This document shows, in pieces, positions 1 through 6,810 of a DNA stretch of 12,397 nucleotides. The notes beneath the pieces were generated by a model. That model was not told the origin of the DNA, made no database searches, and worked only from the letters and a program-made list of their open reading frames with translations. Every line of letters starts with the position of its first letter. The first letter of the stretch is position 1. The position numbers were made by a program, and so were the translations under genes. This DNA comes from Deltaproteobacteria bacterium (lineage in GTDB: Bacteria; Desulfobacterota; UBA8473). The stretch lies in assembly GCA_030623035.1 (NCBI GenBank), contig JAUXFK010000063.1:1-12397 (forward strand), read 5' to 3'.

Positions 1-82
1 AGAAGTATAACATTCAGGAAAAGAAAAATTCAAATCGATTAATGACATTTTTCGCTGAATATTGTATGTTTTCATAATGTTA

Positions 83-106
83 CAACGTTTTCAAATTGCA
101 ACGTTG
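83..106. repeat. Paired CAACGTT boxes (possible operator)
   Basis: CAACGTT occurs at 83-89 and again at 99-105. The second copy extends to the perfect palindrome CAACGTTG at 99-106. The centres are 16 bases apart. The second box overlaps the -35-like TTGGGA (104-109) of a possible promoter whose TATAAT lies at 126-131. Spacing and symmetry would suit a dimeric regulator, but no regulator is known and chance is possible in such AT-rich DNA. Confidence 0.25.
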
Positions 107-236
107 GGACAGTAGTGGTTTTTAATATAATTAAATTTGTATGATAATTTAAATAAATATGCAAATAAATTTATACATTGCTCTATTATTTTTTTTCGTA
201 TCATCTTAGCACTACGAAATAGAAAACGATCCGCAA

Positions 237-268
237 GCTTCAACGACGGTCATATTTTAATGCGTGTA
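237..268 (+). repeat. Dispersed 32-bp repeat, copy 1
   Basis: This copy starts GCTTCAACG and contains ATTTTAA and GCGTG. It aligns without gaps over 32 positions, with 6 differences, to the repeat arm at 6083-6114, and to the reverse complement of 6170-6201. No inverted partner is visible nearby, so it may be a solitary end of a degraded element. No transposase gene is associated. Confidence 0.6.
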
Positions 269-545
269 CTGCCTGAGTTTCCCCCTTAAAAAACATTTGC
301 CGGACTCTGAAATGGACGACTCTTATGTGGACTTTTGAATAATAACTTGCCTTTCGGTTTTGTATGGTTAATAATATGAGAAAGGCTATTCCTCCCCCCT
401 TTCAACCGGGAAGTATTGAAGGCAGTGAAACAAATTGACAGTAAACTCTTCCTTGAAAAACTCCTTAGCGAAAATAAAAGATGTTTTCGAAGGTTCTTTG
501 CAGTTGATCTGTGAGGCATCGAAATGATTGTATCAATCCTGTTAC

Positions 546-553
546 AAAGGGAG
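546..553 (+). promoter_or_regulatory. Ribosome binding site fixing the transglycosylase start
   Basis: AAAGGGAG lies 9 nt before the ATG at 563. It supports 563 over the upstream in-frame ATG at 524, which has no such site and would place 13 charged and polar residues before the signal peptide. Confidence 0.6.
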
Positions 554-562
554 AAATATCGT

Positions 563-1681
563 ATGCGATACTTATTTTTAATTTTATGCATCCTGGTTGT
601 AGTCAGTACAACCGCAGAAGGAAAAACGCAAAAGACGCCCGAAACACACCCATTCCCCTCACTCATCCCCAATGTCCGAATCATCGAACCGCTCGATTTT
701 TGCGGCGAACCGGTTGAGCTTGATAAACACAGCATCCGTGAACGCATGGAAAAAGAGCTGCTGATTACAATATGGGATCGTGCACAGGCAGCTCTCTGGA
801 TCAAACGTTCCACCCGCTATTTTCCGCTGATTGAAGAGATGCTGAAGAAGGAAGATATGCCGGCAGATTTAAAATACGTTGCTGTTGCAGAAAGCGCCTT
901 AAGACCCCATGTGCGTTCGACCAAAGGGGCAGTTGGCTTCTGGCAATTTATAGAAGCCACGGGCCGAAGATACGGTCTGGAAATCGACTCAGACAAGGAT
1001 GAACGAAAAAATATCTTTAAATCCACGGAAGCGGCCATTGCCTATCTTAAAGAACTCTATAATATCTTCGGTTCCTGGACACTGTCGGCGGCTGCTTACA
1101 ACATGGGTGAGCAAGGGCTTCAATCCGAAATATTAGCTCAAAGATGCAACAACTACTATGGTCTCTACCTCCCTTTGGAGACCCAGCGCTATATTTTTAG
1201 AATTGTTTCAGCGAAACTGATACTATCTGATCCTGAAAAGTACGGATTCAAATTTACAAAAGAAGACCTATACCCTCCGATCGAATTTAATCGAATAAAA
1301 CTCAAATGCTACCGGGAAACGCCCATTGTCATCATTGCCCAGGCTGCCAATACGACTTTCAAGGGCATCAAGGATTTAAATCCTGAGATCAGAGGCCACT
1401 ATATTGCTGCCGGCAGTCATTCCATTCTCATACCCAAAGGTTCGACCAAGGATTTTCATTCGCGTTTCAAGACCTTTCTTGATCAGTGGCTGGCCAACAA
1501 GAAAGAACGGGTCTATGTGGTTAAGAAGGGCGATAATCTCTCAAGCATTGCAAAACGCTTTAATGTTCCTCTGCCTGCCTTAATGATCTGGAACCGACTG
1601 AACATGAATAAACACATCCATCCTGGAGACCGGCTGGTAATCTATCCAAATGGGATTGAATTAGAAGAGGGGAATTTGTAA
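563..1681 (+). CDS. mltD: Membrane-exported murein lytic transglycosylase with LysM domain (MltD-like)
   Basis: 372 aa. It is predicted to cleave the MurNAc-GlcNAc bond of peptidoglycan in the periplasm, forming 1,6-anhydro-MurNAc. Residues 1-20 are a signal peptide (hydrophobic LFLILCILVVV, probable cleavage near STTAEG); no lipobox is evident, unlike the E. coli MltD lipoprotein. The SLT domain spans about 80-220. It has the catalytic Glu110 in AVAESALRP, then the GAVGFWQFI motif (122-130), the DER motif (146-148) and the AAYNMG motif (177-182), all hallmarks of the MltD/Slt fold. A degenerate LysM-like segment (about 253-293, ending in ILIPKG) precedes a clear C-terminal LysM (about 317-361, VVKKGDNLSSIAKRF) that binds glycan. 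The start at 563 is chosen for its ribosome binding site and signal peptide. radA follows after 7 nt, so the two are probably co-transcribed. Family assignment is secure; the exact mltD orthology is inferred. Confidence 0.9.
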   Translation: MRYLFLILCILVVVSTTAEGKTQKTPETHPFPSLIPNVRIIEPLDFCGEPVELDKHSIRERMEKELLITIWDRAQAALWIKRSTRYFPLIEEMLKKEDMPADLKYVAVAESALRPHVRSTKGAVGFWQFIEATGRRYGLEIDSDKDERKNIFKSTEAAIAYLKELYNIFGSWTLSAAAYNMGEQGLQSEILAQRCNNYYGLYLPLETQRYIFRIVSAKLILSDPEKYGFKFTKEDLYPPIEFNRIKLKCYRETPIVIIAQAANTTFKGIKDLNPEIRGHYIAAGSHSILIPKGSTKDFHSRFKTFLDQWLANKKERVYVVKKGDNLSSIAKRFNVPLPALMIWNRLNMNKHIHPGDRLVIYPNGIELEEGNL

Positions 1682-1688
1682 GGAGGAA

Positions 1689-3059
1689 ATGAAAAAAGCC
1701 AAAACATACTTTTCATGTCAATCCTGTGGATATCATGCCCCCAGATGGCTGGGCAGATGCCCGGACTGCGGTGAATGGGATACCATGATAGAAGAGAAGA
1801 TCAATGAACCATCTCCTTCTCAGGTAGAATATTTGGGCATAGATGTTACGGAGGCACCCCTACCAATCACTGAAGTAAGGCTGGATGAGGAAGACAGAAT
1901 TTCTACATGTATCAAAGAATTCGACCGGGTCTTAGGCGGAGGTTTAGTAGCGGGGGCTATGGTTCTGGTTGGAGGTGATCCGGGGATCGGAAAATCAACC
2001 TTACTCCTACAGGTGATGAATAATCTTGGCCACTTAAAAAAAACTGTGCTTTATGCCTCCGGAGAAGAATCCGCAAAACAAACCAAGATGAGAGGAGAGC
2101 GACTCGGTGTATCCTCAAAAAATCTATACGTAGTTTCAGAGATATCCCTGGAAAAGATTATCGAAGAGGTAAAAAAGCTGAAACCTCACGTTCTGGTAAT
2201 CGATTCTATCCAGACAATCTATACTTCCATCCTGCAATCCGCTCCTGGAAGCATCTCTCAGGTTAGAGAGACCACTGCAAAACTCATGTATATATCAAAG
2301 AAGACGGGAATGTCTACATTTCTGATCGGACATGTAACCAAAGAAGGGGCGATCGCTGGCCCAAGAGTTCTGGAGCATATGGTAGATACGGTCTTGTACT
2401 TTGAAGGAGACCGAGGTCATCCCTATCGAATACTACGAGCTTATAAAAACCGATATGGATCGACCAATGAGATTGGGGTATTTGAGATGAAAGAATCCGG
2501 TCTAAAAGAGGTTGTAAATCCATCTGAACTCTTTTTGTCTGAGAGACCCATAAACGTTTCAGGGTCAGTGGTGATCTCCAGCGTTGAAGGCTCCAGACCG
2601 ATTCTTGTCGAACTTCAAGCGTTGGTCAGCCCAACCAGTTTCGCTGTGCCCCGCAGAACAACGATTGGGGTGGATCATAACCGCGTATCTTTACTGGTAG
2701 CTGTCTTGGAGAAAAAGGTGGGGATGAGTCTTGCAAACCATGATATTTTTTTAAACGTTGCCGGAGGGGTAAGGATAGACGAACCAGCCGTTGACTTAGG
2801 GATCATTGCCTCAATTGCATCCAATTACTTTGATAAACCCATTGACCCAAAAACGGTTGTATTCGGCGAGGTAGGATTAGGTGGGGAAATCAGGGGGATA
2901 AGCCAAGGGGATATGCGGTTAAAAGAATCTGAAAAACTGGGTTTTACCCAATGCATATTGCCGAAGGCCAATAAAAAGACCTGTAAAGGAAAGATGGATA
3001 TCAAATTGATAGGTGTCAATACGGTTGAAGAAGCCCTGGAAATACTATTTGGTCTCTGA
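1689..3059 (+). CDS. radA: DNA repair protein RadA (Sms), RecA-like branch-migration ATPase
   Basis: 456 aa, the usual length. RadA is a hexameric DnaB-like/RecA-like ATPase that promotes branch migration of recombination intermediates with RecA. Visible in order are a C4 zinc finger (Cys10, Cys13, Cys24, Cys27), a Walker A motif GGDPGIGKST (95-104), a Walker B motif VLVIDS (168-173), and the RadA signature KNRYG (253-257; usually KNRFG, so a conservative Phe to Tyr change). A C-terminal Lon-protease-like domain runs from about 290 to the end. The start follows AGGAGG at 1681-1686, which overlaps the last base of the upstream stop codon, so translation is likely coupled to the transglycosylase gene. 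The last 15 bp (3045-3059) overlap the 3' end of recA on the opposite strand. Confidence 0.97.
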   Translation: MKKAKTYFSCQSCGYHAPRWLGRCPDCGEWDTMIEEKINEPSPSQVEYLGIDVTEAPLPITEVRLDEEDRISTCIKEFDRVLGGGLVAGAMVLVGGDPGIGKSTLLLQVMNNLGHLKKTVLYASGEESAKQTKMRGERLGVSSKNLYVVSEISLEKIIEEVKKLKPHVLVIDSIQTIYTSILQSAPGSISQVRETTAKLMYISKKTGMSTFLIGHVTKEGAIAGPRVLEHMVDTVLYFEGDRGHPYRILRAYKNRYGSTNEIGVFEMKESGLKEVVNPSELFLSERPINVSGSVVISSVEGSRPILVELQALVSPTSFAVPRRTTIGVDHNRVSLLVAVLEKKVGMSLANHDIFLNVAGGVRIDEPAVDLGIIASIASNYFDKPIDPKTVVFGEVGLGGEIRGISQGDMRLKESEKLGFTQCILPKANKKTCKGKMDIKLIGVNTVEEALEILFGL

Positions 3060-4088
3060 ACCTTCAGACGGATTCTCTTTTTCCTGCTTTGGCTTTATAC
3101 TAAAATGCGTAAGGACCTTCTCTTTTATCTCGTTTGCGATATCCGGATGTTCTTTTAAGAAAACCTTCGCATTCTCTCTGCCCTGTCCGATGCGTTCATC
3201 TTTATATGCATACCATGCCCCACTCTTTTGTATCAACTCGCCTTGGGTCGCTATATCCAAAAGATCACCTTCTTTGGATATTCCTTCCCCATACACGATA
3301 TCAAACTCAACTTCCTTAAAAGGCGGAGCAACCTTGTTCTTTACAACCCTGACTCTGGTTCTGCTTCCCTTAATATCTTGGCCGTCTTTTATATATGCAA
3401 TACGACGTATATCCAGCCTAACAGAAGAGTAAAACTTCAGTGCATTTCCGCCTGTCGTTGTCTCAGGGTTTCCATAAAAAACACCGATCTTCATCCGTAT
3501 TTGATTTATAAATATAACAACGGTCATTGATTTACTAATCGTAGCTGTTAACTTTCTGAGGGCTTGGGACATAAGCCTTGCCTGAAGACCCATATGAGAA
3601 TCTCCCATCTCCCCCTCGATCTCCGCCCTTGGTGTCAAAGCAGCTACCGAATCAATAACTATCGCGTCTATTGCTCCACTTCTTACGAGCATATCTGCTA
3701 TCTCTAAAGCCTGTTCCCCGGTGTCTGGCTGGGATATCAACATATCTTCAATCTTTACCCCTAATTTTCGAGCATATCTTGCATCCAGGGCATGTTCTGC
3801 ATCTATAAATGCTACGATTCCGCCGCTTTTTTGAGCTTCTGCAATGATATGGAGGGCCAGGGTTGTCTTACCTGATGCTTCAGGTCCAAAAATCTCCACA
3901 ACACGTCCCCTCGGAATTCCACCGATTCCCAGAGCAATATCCAGGCTCAGCGATCCTGTAGAAATCGTTGGGATATCCTTTATAATTGTGTCTGCACCCA
4001 GTCTCATAATAGAACCTTTGCCAAATTGCCTCTCAATCTGGTTTACAGCGAGATCAACGGCTTTTTCTTTATCAAGGTCAATACCCAT
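3045..4088 (-). CDS. recA: Recombinase RecA
   Basis: 347 aa from the ATG at 4088, typical for RecA. It forms ATP-dependent filaments on single-stranded DNA, drives strand exchange, and activates LexA-type repressor self-cleavage. Visible are Walker A GPEASGKT (68-75), catalytic Glu98 in IDAEHA, Walker B AIVIDSVAAL (142-151), the L1 region around 158-170, the loop L2 segment (about 195-222, with NQIRMKIGV and GGNALKFY), and a short C-terminal tail with several Glu residues. An in-frame start at 4124 would add 12 residues, but the AGGAGA at 4095-4100 sits 6 nt before 4088 and the family N-terminus fits 4088. It is the last gene of the pgpA-cinA-thpR-recA run, 72-108 nt after thpR. I see no convincing LexA box or dedicated promoter in that gap, so SOS control is unproven here. 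Confidence 0.98.
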   Translation of the reverse strand: MGIDLDKEKAVDLAVNQIERQFGKGSIMRLGADTIIKDIPTISTGSLSLDIALGIGGIPRGRVVEIFGPEASGKTTLALHIIAEAQKSGGIVAFIDAEHALDARYARKLGVKIEDMLISQPDTGEQALEIADMLVRSGAIDAIVIDSVAALTPRAEIEGEMGDSHMGLQARLMSQALRKLTATISKSMTVVIFINQIRMKIGVFYGNPETTTGGNALKFYSSVRLDIRRIAYIKDGQDIKGSRTRVRVVKNKVAPPFKEVEFDIVYGEGISKEGDLLDIATQGELIQKSGAWYAYKDERIGQGRENAKVFLKEHPDIANEIKEKVLTHFSIKPKQEKENPSEGSETK

Positions 4089-4094
4089 AAGAAA

Positions 4095-4100
4095 TCTCCT
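4095..4100 (-). promoter_or_regulatory. Ribosome binding site fixing the recA start
   Basis: On the minus strand AGGAGA ends 6 nt before the ATG at 4088. This selects 4088 over the longer in-frame start at 4124, which would encode 12 extra residues not expected in RecA. Confidence 0.7.
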
Positions 4101-4196
4101 TAAAAATCTATAAAGGTCAAACAAAAAGGCTTAGGGCCTGCATAATTGTTTAACCATTGTAAGGAACGATCAAGATTTTGTGATTTGGCCAAACAG

Positions 4197-4766
4197 TTAT
4201 GAGCCTGCTAATTTAAAGGTGTTTAACTTTGAATAGACCGCTCCGGCAGGACGCAATTCACTCTTAAACAAATATAGAGCCTCTATTTGAAATGAACCCA
4301 ACTCACACCCTTTAAACTTTTCTATCTTTTCTATTAATATCCTCTTTTCCTTCAAAGACTTCACCCTTCCCAATGTTAAATGAGGATTGAACTGTCTTTG
4401 CTCAGGATCAAATCCAATCTTTTCCAGGTTTTTCTCTATCTTATTATAGAGAATTTTCAAAGTATCTTCACATTCGTCAACACCAACCCATATCACTCTC
4501 GGGCGCATGAGATTGGGAAAGACACCTATATCTCTTACCTTTAAATGAAAAGGAGTGAACTTCGAAGCGACTTCAGTAATAACACGGGAAATTTCTTCAA
4601 TGGATTCCTCTTCAATATTGCCGAAAAACTTTAGCGTTAAATGGATACTTCCGGGCCTTGCCCATTTCACCAAAGATAAAGAAGGCTTTAAATCGTTTTG
4701 TAACTCTCTGATCTTTTCGATTATCTGAAATGGAAGCTCTATAGCTAAAAAGCTACGAATCATCAC
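4197..4766 (-). CDS. thpR: RNA 2',3'-cyclic phosphodiesterase ThpR (LigT, 2H family)
   Basis: 189 aa. Family members hydrolyse RNA 2',3'-cyclic phosphates to 2'-phosphomonoesters and can join tRNA half-molecules through 2'-5' bonds in vitro; the cell role is unclear. Both 2H catalytic motifs are intact: HLTL at 42-45 and HLTL at 129-132. The N-terminal RSFLAIELP and the central FPNLMRPRVIWVGV also match the family. The start may be GTG at 4766 or ATG at 4763. A TAGGT ribosome binding site, overlapping the cinA stop codon (4776-4778), serves either. The 9-12 nt gap to cinA indicates co-transcription. The protein is cytoplasmic, with no signal or membrane segment. Confidence 0.93.
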   Translation of the reverse strand: MMIRSFLAIELPFQIIEKIRELQNDLKPSLSLVKWARPGSIHLTLKFFGNIEEESIEEISRVITEVASKFTPFHLKVRDIGVFPNLMRPRVIWVGVDECEDTLKILYNKIEKNLEKIGFDPEQRQFNPHLTLGRVKSLKEKRILIEKIEKFKGCELGSFQIEALYLFKSELRPAGAVYSKLNTFKLAGS

Positions 4767-4775
4767 ATTTTTTAC

Positions 4776-6026
4776 CTAAATCGTGTCCATCCATAAATAG
4801 TACCTCCTTATCAAATCCAGGGCGCTCTGCGAGGTTAAAAGCCGGACTTGAGCTCGATCCCCCGGGAAATTATAACTCTTTACGATCGTCTCCTTACTGT
4901 CGGAAAGAGAGATAAATATAAGGCCAACCGGCTTTTCTGGAGTTCCACCTCCGGGGCCGGCAATGCCGGTTACCCCTAAACCCAATGTGGTCTTCCCGTA
5001 TTCCCGTATACCCTCAGCCATCTTTTTTGCAACCTCACCGCTCACAGCACCAAACTCATCTAACATACGTTTGGGTACATGGAGAAGATCGATCTTCGTT
5101 TGGTTATCATAAGCCACTACCGCCCTTTTAAGGTAGTCCGAGCTGCCTGGTATGTCCGTTAATCGACGGCTTATCAACCCCCCAGTACAAGACTCTGCCA
5201 AAGCAATAGTATCCCCATTTGATCTTAAAAGGTCACCTACGACCCCCTCAATGGTTTGACCATCTTTGCCAAAAACATAATCTCCCAGTCTCTTTGCTAT
5301 TTCATCTGCCACTTCGGATACCTTAGAGCAAACCTCATTATCATTCTTTCCTTTTGCGGTAATCTTGATGTAGTTCTCTGGAAAATTCGGTAAAAAACCT
5401 ATCCGGATACCCTCATCTCTTTCAACAATATCTTTTATCAGCTCCGCTATCCTTGACTCACCAAGACCAAAGACCTTCAGGGTTTCTGTCTTGAATCGAA
5501 ATCCTTCTCCCTTTTCCCTTTTAAGGATAGGCAGGACACTCTCATCTGTCATCCTTACCATTTCTCTGGGTACGCCCGGAAGGAAGAAGGAGAGCCTGCC
5601 ATTCTCACGGATCATGAATCCACAGGCAGTTCCTATCGGATTATGAATCAATTCTGCTCCTTCAGGAATCATGGCCTGCTTTTCATTGTTAGGAGGCATG
5701 CTGAGCCCTGCCGAGTCAAACAGTTTTTTAATCCAGTTAAGTGCCTGTTCGTTTTGTATGAGTTTTCTTTTTAAAGTCTTCGCTACTACGCAGGCAGTAA
5801 TATCATCATGGGTAGGTCCCAAACCACCTGTAACCAAAATAACTTCCGCCCTGTTCAATGCACTTTTAAGAGATTCTTTGATATCCGGTTCATTATCACC
5901 CACAGATGTCATCCATCTGACCTCTATTCCAACAGATATTAACCGCTCAGCCAAAAAAGATGAGTTTGTATCCATAACGCTACCGGAAATCAGCTCATTA
6001 CCAATGGCAATAATCTCTGCATACAT
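4776..6026 (-). CDS. cinA: CinA: competence/damage-inducible protein with nicotinamide-nucleotide amidase domain
   Basis: 416 aa from the ATG at 6026. The N-terminal MoaB/MogA-like (COG1058) domain, about 1-170, acts as an ADP-ribose pyrophosphatase in characterised CinA proteins and has the TGGLGPTHDD motif (66-75). The C-terminal PncC domain (about 256-412) deamidates NMN to nicotinate mononucleotide; it shows AESCTGG (277-283) with the expected catalytic Ser279 and GVTGIAGPGGG (351-361). Together they recycle pyridine nucleotides. The reading frame continues upstream to a TTG at 6089, adding 21 residues, but that TTG lies inside the repeat arm at 6083-6114, and the family N-terminus (MYAEIIAIGNELISG) begins at 6026. 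The ribosome binding site before 6026 is weak. It is followed closely by thpR and then recA, the common order. Confidence 0.95.
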   Translation of the reverse strand: MYAEIIAIGNELISGSVMDTNSSFLAERLISVGIEVRWMTSVGDNEPDIKESLKSALNRAEVILVTGGLGPTHDDITACVVAKTLKRKLIQNEQALNWIKKLFDSAGLSMPPNNEKQAMIPEGAELIHNPIGTACGFMIRENGRLSFFLPGVPREMVRMTDESVLPILKREKGEGFRFKTETLKVFGLGESRIAELIKDIVERDEGIRIGFLPNFPENYIKITAKGKNDNEVCSKVSEVADEIAKRLGDYVFGKDGQTIEGVVGDLLRSNGDTIALAESCTGGLISRRLTDIPGSSDYLKRAVVAYDNQTKIDLLHVPKRMLDEFGAVSGEVAKKMAEGIREYGKTTLGLGVTGIAGPGGGTPEKPVGLIFISLSDSKETIVKSYNFPGDRAQVRLLTSQSALDLIRRYYLWMDTI

Positions 6027-6082
6027 ACAATCATACCATTCAATTAAAATCTGTAACTGTTTAGCTTTTTGAAATTTTAGTT

Positions 6083-6201
6083 GCTTCAACGGTAGTCAAA
6101 TTTTAACGCGTGCAACTGTTTAAACATCTAAATGAGTTAAGAAAGAACAGGGGGGAAAGATGCGAGTTCTGTACGGGTTAAAATTTGATTGCCGTTGAAG
6201 C
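6083..6201. repeat. Inverted pair of 32-bp repeats (MITE-like or hairpin element) between pgpA and cinA
   Basis: The left arm is 6083-6114 and the right arm is the reverse complement of 6170-6201. Both read inward from GCTTCAACGG through TCAAATTTTAAC to CGT. They match at 28 of 32 positions. The 55-bp interior (6115-6169) has no gene, though a purine-rich AGGGGGG lies near a 12-codon ATG ORF at 6160. In RNA, three of the four arm differences become G-U pairs, leaving one true mismatch. A third copy is at 237-268. No target duplication or transposase is seen. Its position inside an otherwise tight operon suggests insertion of a small non-autonomous element, or a transcript-processing hairpin. 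Confidence 0.65.
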
Positions 6202-6239
6202 TTGGAGAGTGCTTTCTTTTTCATAAGACTAAAATAATA

Positions 6240-6707
6240 CTAAAATCTTATAAACCGAAAACCCTGTAAAACCAGGTTCGTATAAACTCCAGCGACTAAA
6301 TCGTCTAAAACAACACCGTATCCGTTCTTAACCTTTTTATCGAAATAACTGGCAGGAAAAATTTTAATGATATCGAACAACCTGAAGAAGAAAAAACCAA
6401 GAACGATGTAAAGAAACCGATTCGGAACAAAGGCCATTGCCACCAGAAATCCAAATATTTCATCAATGACGATATGGCTGCTATCATTTTCGAGTAATAT
6501 CTTTTCCCCTTTTGCCGAAATAAAGACAGCAAAAAAGAATAAACAAAATAGTATGCTGATATAAAATAATGGATTGGAAGTGTATATCAGCAGGTATATC
6601 CCAATACCAACCAGCGTTCCAACGGTTCCGGGGAATACGGGGAAATAACCGCTGTAAGCCCCGGTTGCGACAAAAAGGATTAATCTATTTCCCAAATTAG
6701 ACGACAT
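6240..6707 (-). CDS. pgpA: Phosphatidylglycerophosphatase A
   Basis: 155 aa from the ATG at 6707, a usual length. It dephosphorylates phosphatidylglycerophosphate to phosphatidylglycerol in the inner membrane. The family pattern is clear: ATGAYSGYFPVFPGTVGTL near the N-terminus (14-32), DEIFGF (82-87), FRLFDIIKIFPAS (108-120) and the acidic YGVVLDDLVAG (130-140) with Asp135 and Asp136. Hydrophobic segments lie at about 30-42, 48-64, 83-94 and 98-112. The frame extends upstream to TTG at 6743 (12 more residues), but no good ribosome binding site supports that start, nor is there a strong one for 6707. pgpA leads the cinA-thpR-recA group; the gap to cinA is widened by the inverted repeat element. 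Confidence 0.93.
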   Translation of the reverse strand: MSSNLGNRLILFVATGAYSGYFPVFPGTVGTLVGIGIYLLIYTSNPLFYISILFCLFFFAVFISAKGEKILLENDSSHIVIDEIFGFLVAMAFVPNRFLYIVLGFFFFRLFDIIKIFPASYFDKKVKNGYGVVLDDLVAGVYTNLVLQGFRFIRF

Positions 6708-6743
6708 ATACACTAGGTTATAATTTAATTCATGCACTGTCAA

Positions 6744-6774
6744 TCGATTTCATTTTGCGCAGAAATTAAATCGA
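6744..6774. repeat. Inverted repeat between the cyclase and pgpA
   Basis: TCGATTT at 6744-6750 pairs perfectly with AAATCGA at 6768-6774 across 17 nt. It lies in the 103-nt gap between the cyclase stop and the pgpA ATG. It could be a weak hairpin or a regulator site; no U-run follows in the minus direction, so it is not a standard terminator. Confidence 0.25.
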
Positions 6775-6810
6775 AAACCCCCTGTTTATAAAAGGACCAT
6801 AGATTGACGA

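Larger units (their letters stand above)
1..562. other. AT-rich gene-poor region upstream of the transglycosylase gene
   Basis: No convincing gene is seen here. The first 200 bases are very AT-rich. They hold a possible promoter (TTGGGA at 104-109, 16-nt spacer, TATAAT at 126-131) and two CAACGTT boxes at 83-89 and 99-105. A dispersed 32-bp repeat lies at 237-268. From about 381 to 514 one plus-strand frame stays open for some 44 codons and ends in TGA at 512-514. It has no good start or ribosome binding site, so it is at best a gene remnant. A longer minus-strand frame across 286-813 is antisense to the transglycosylase gene and is judged spurious. Weak promoter-like pairs closer to the gene (for example TTGAAA 453-458 with TAAAAG 475-480) are not convincing. 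Confidence 0.6.

Noticed and set aside
286..813. 175-codon minus-strand frame
   Set aside because: It is antisense to the confident transglycosylase gene for about half its length, has a Ser/Arg/His-rich shadow composition, and shows no motif.
3013..3432. 139-codon plus-strand frame opposite recA
   Set aside because: It lies antisense to the conserved recA C-terminal half, is Phe/Ser/Cys-rich, and lacks a ribosome binding site; a typical shadow frame.
4112..4140. Hairpin-like AGGC-N5-GCCT followed by TTTTTG (minus strand) between thpR and recA
   Set aside because: The stem is only 4-5 bp and lies directly before the recA ribosome binding site; too weak to call a terminator.
4125..4196. LexA (SOS) box before recA
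   Set aside because: I compared the gap with the known GAAC-N4-GTTC type and other palindromic SOS boxes and found no convincing match; the site may lie elsewhere or be of another type.
5671..6072. 133-codon plus-strand frame opposite cinA
   Set aside because: It is fully antisense to the CinA N-terminal domain, with no motif or initiation signal.
6160..6198. 12-codon ORF (ATG at 6160) after a purine-rich AGGGGGG
   Set aside because: It is very short and mostly encoded by the right arm of the inverted repeat; the purine-rich match is likely coincidental.
237..6201. Copy 1 and the right arm as terminal inverted repeats of a 6-kb composite transposon
   Set aside because: The enclosed genes are core housekeeping genes in their usual order, there is no transposase, and no target duplication is visible.
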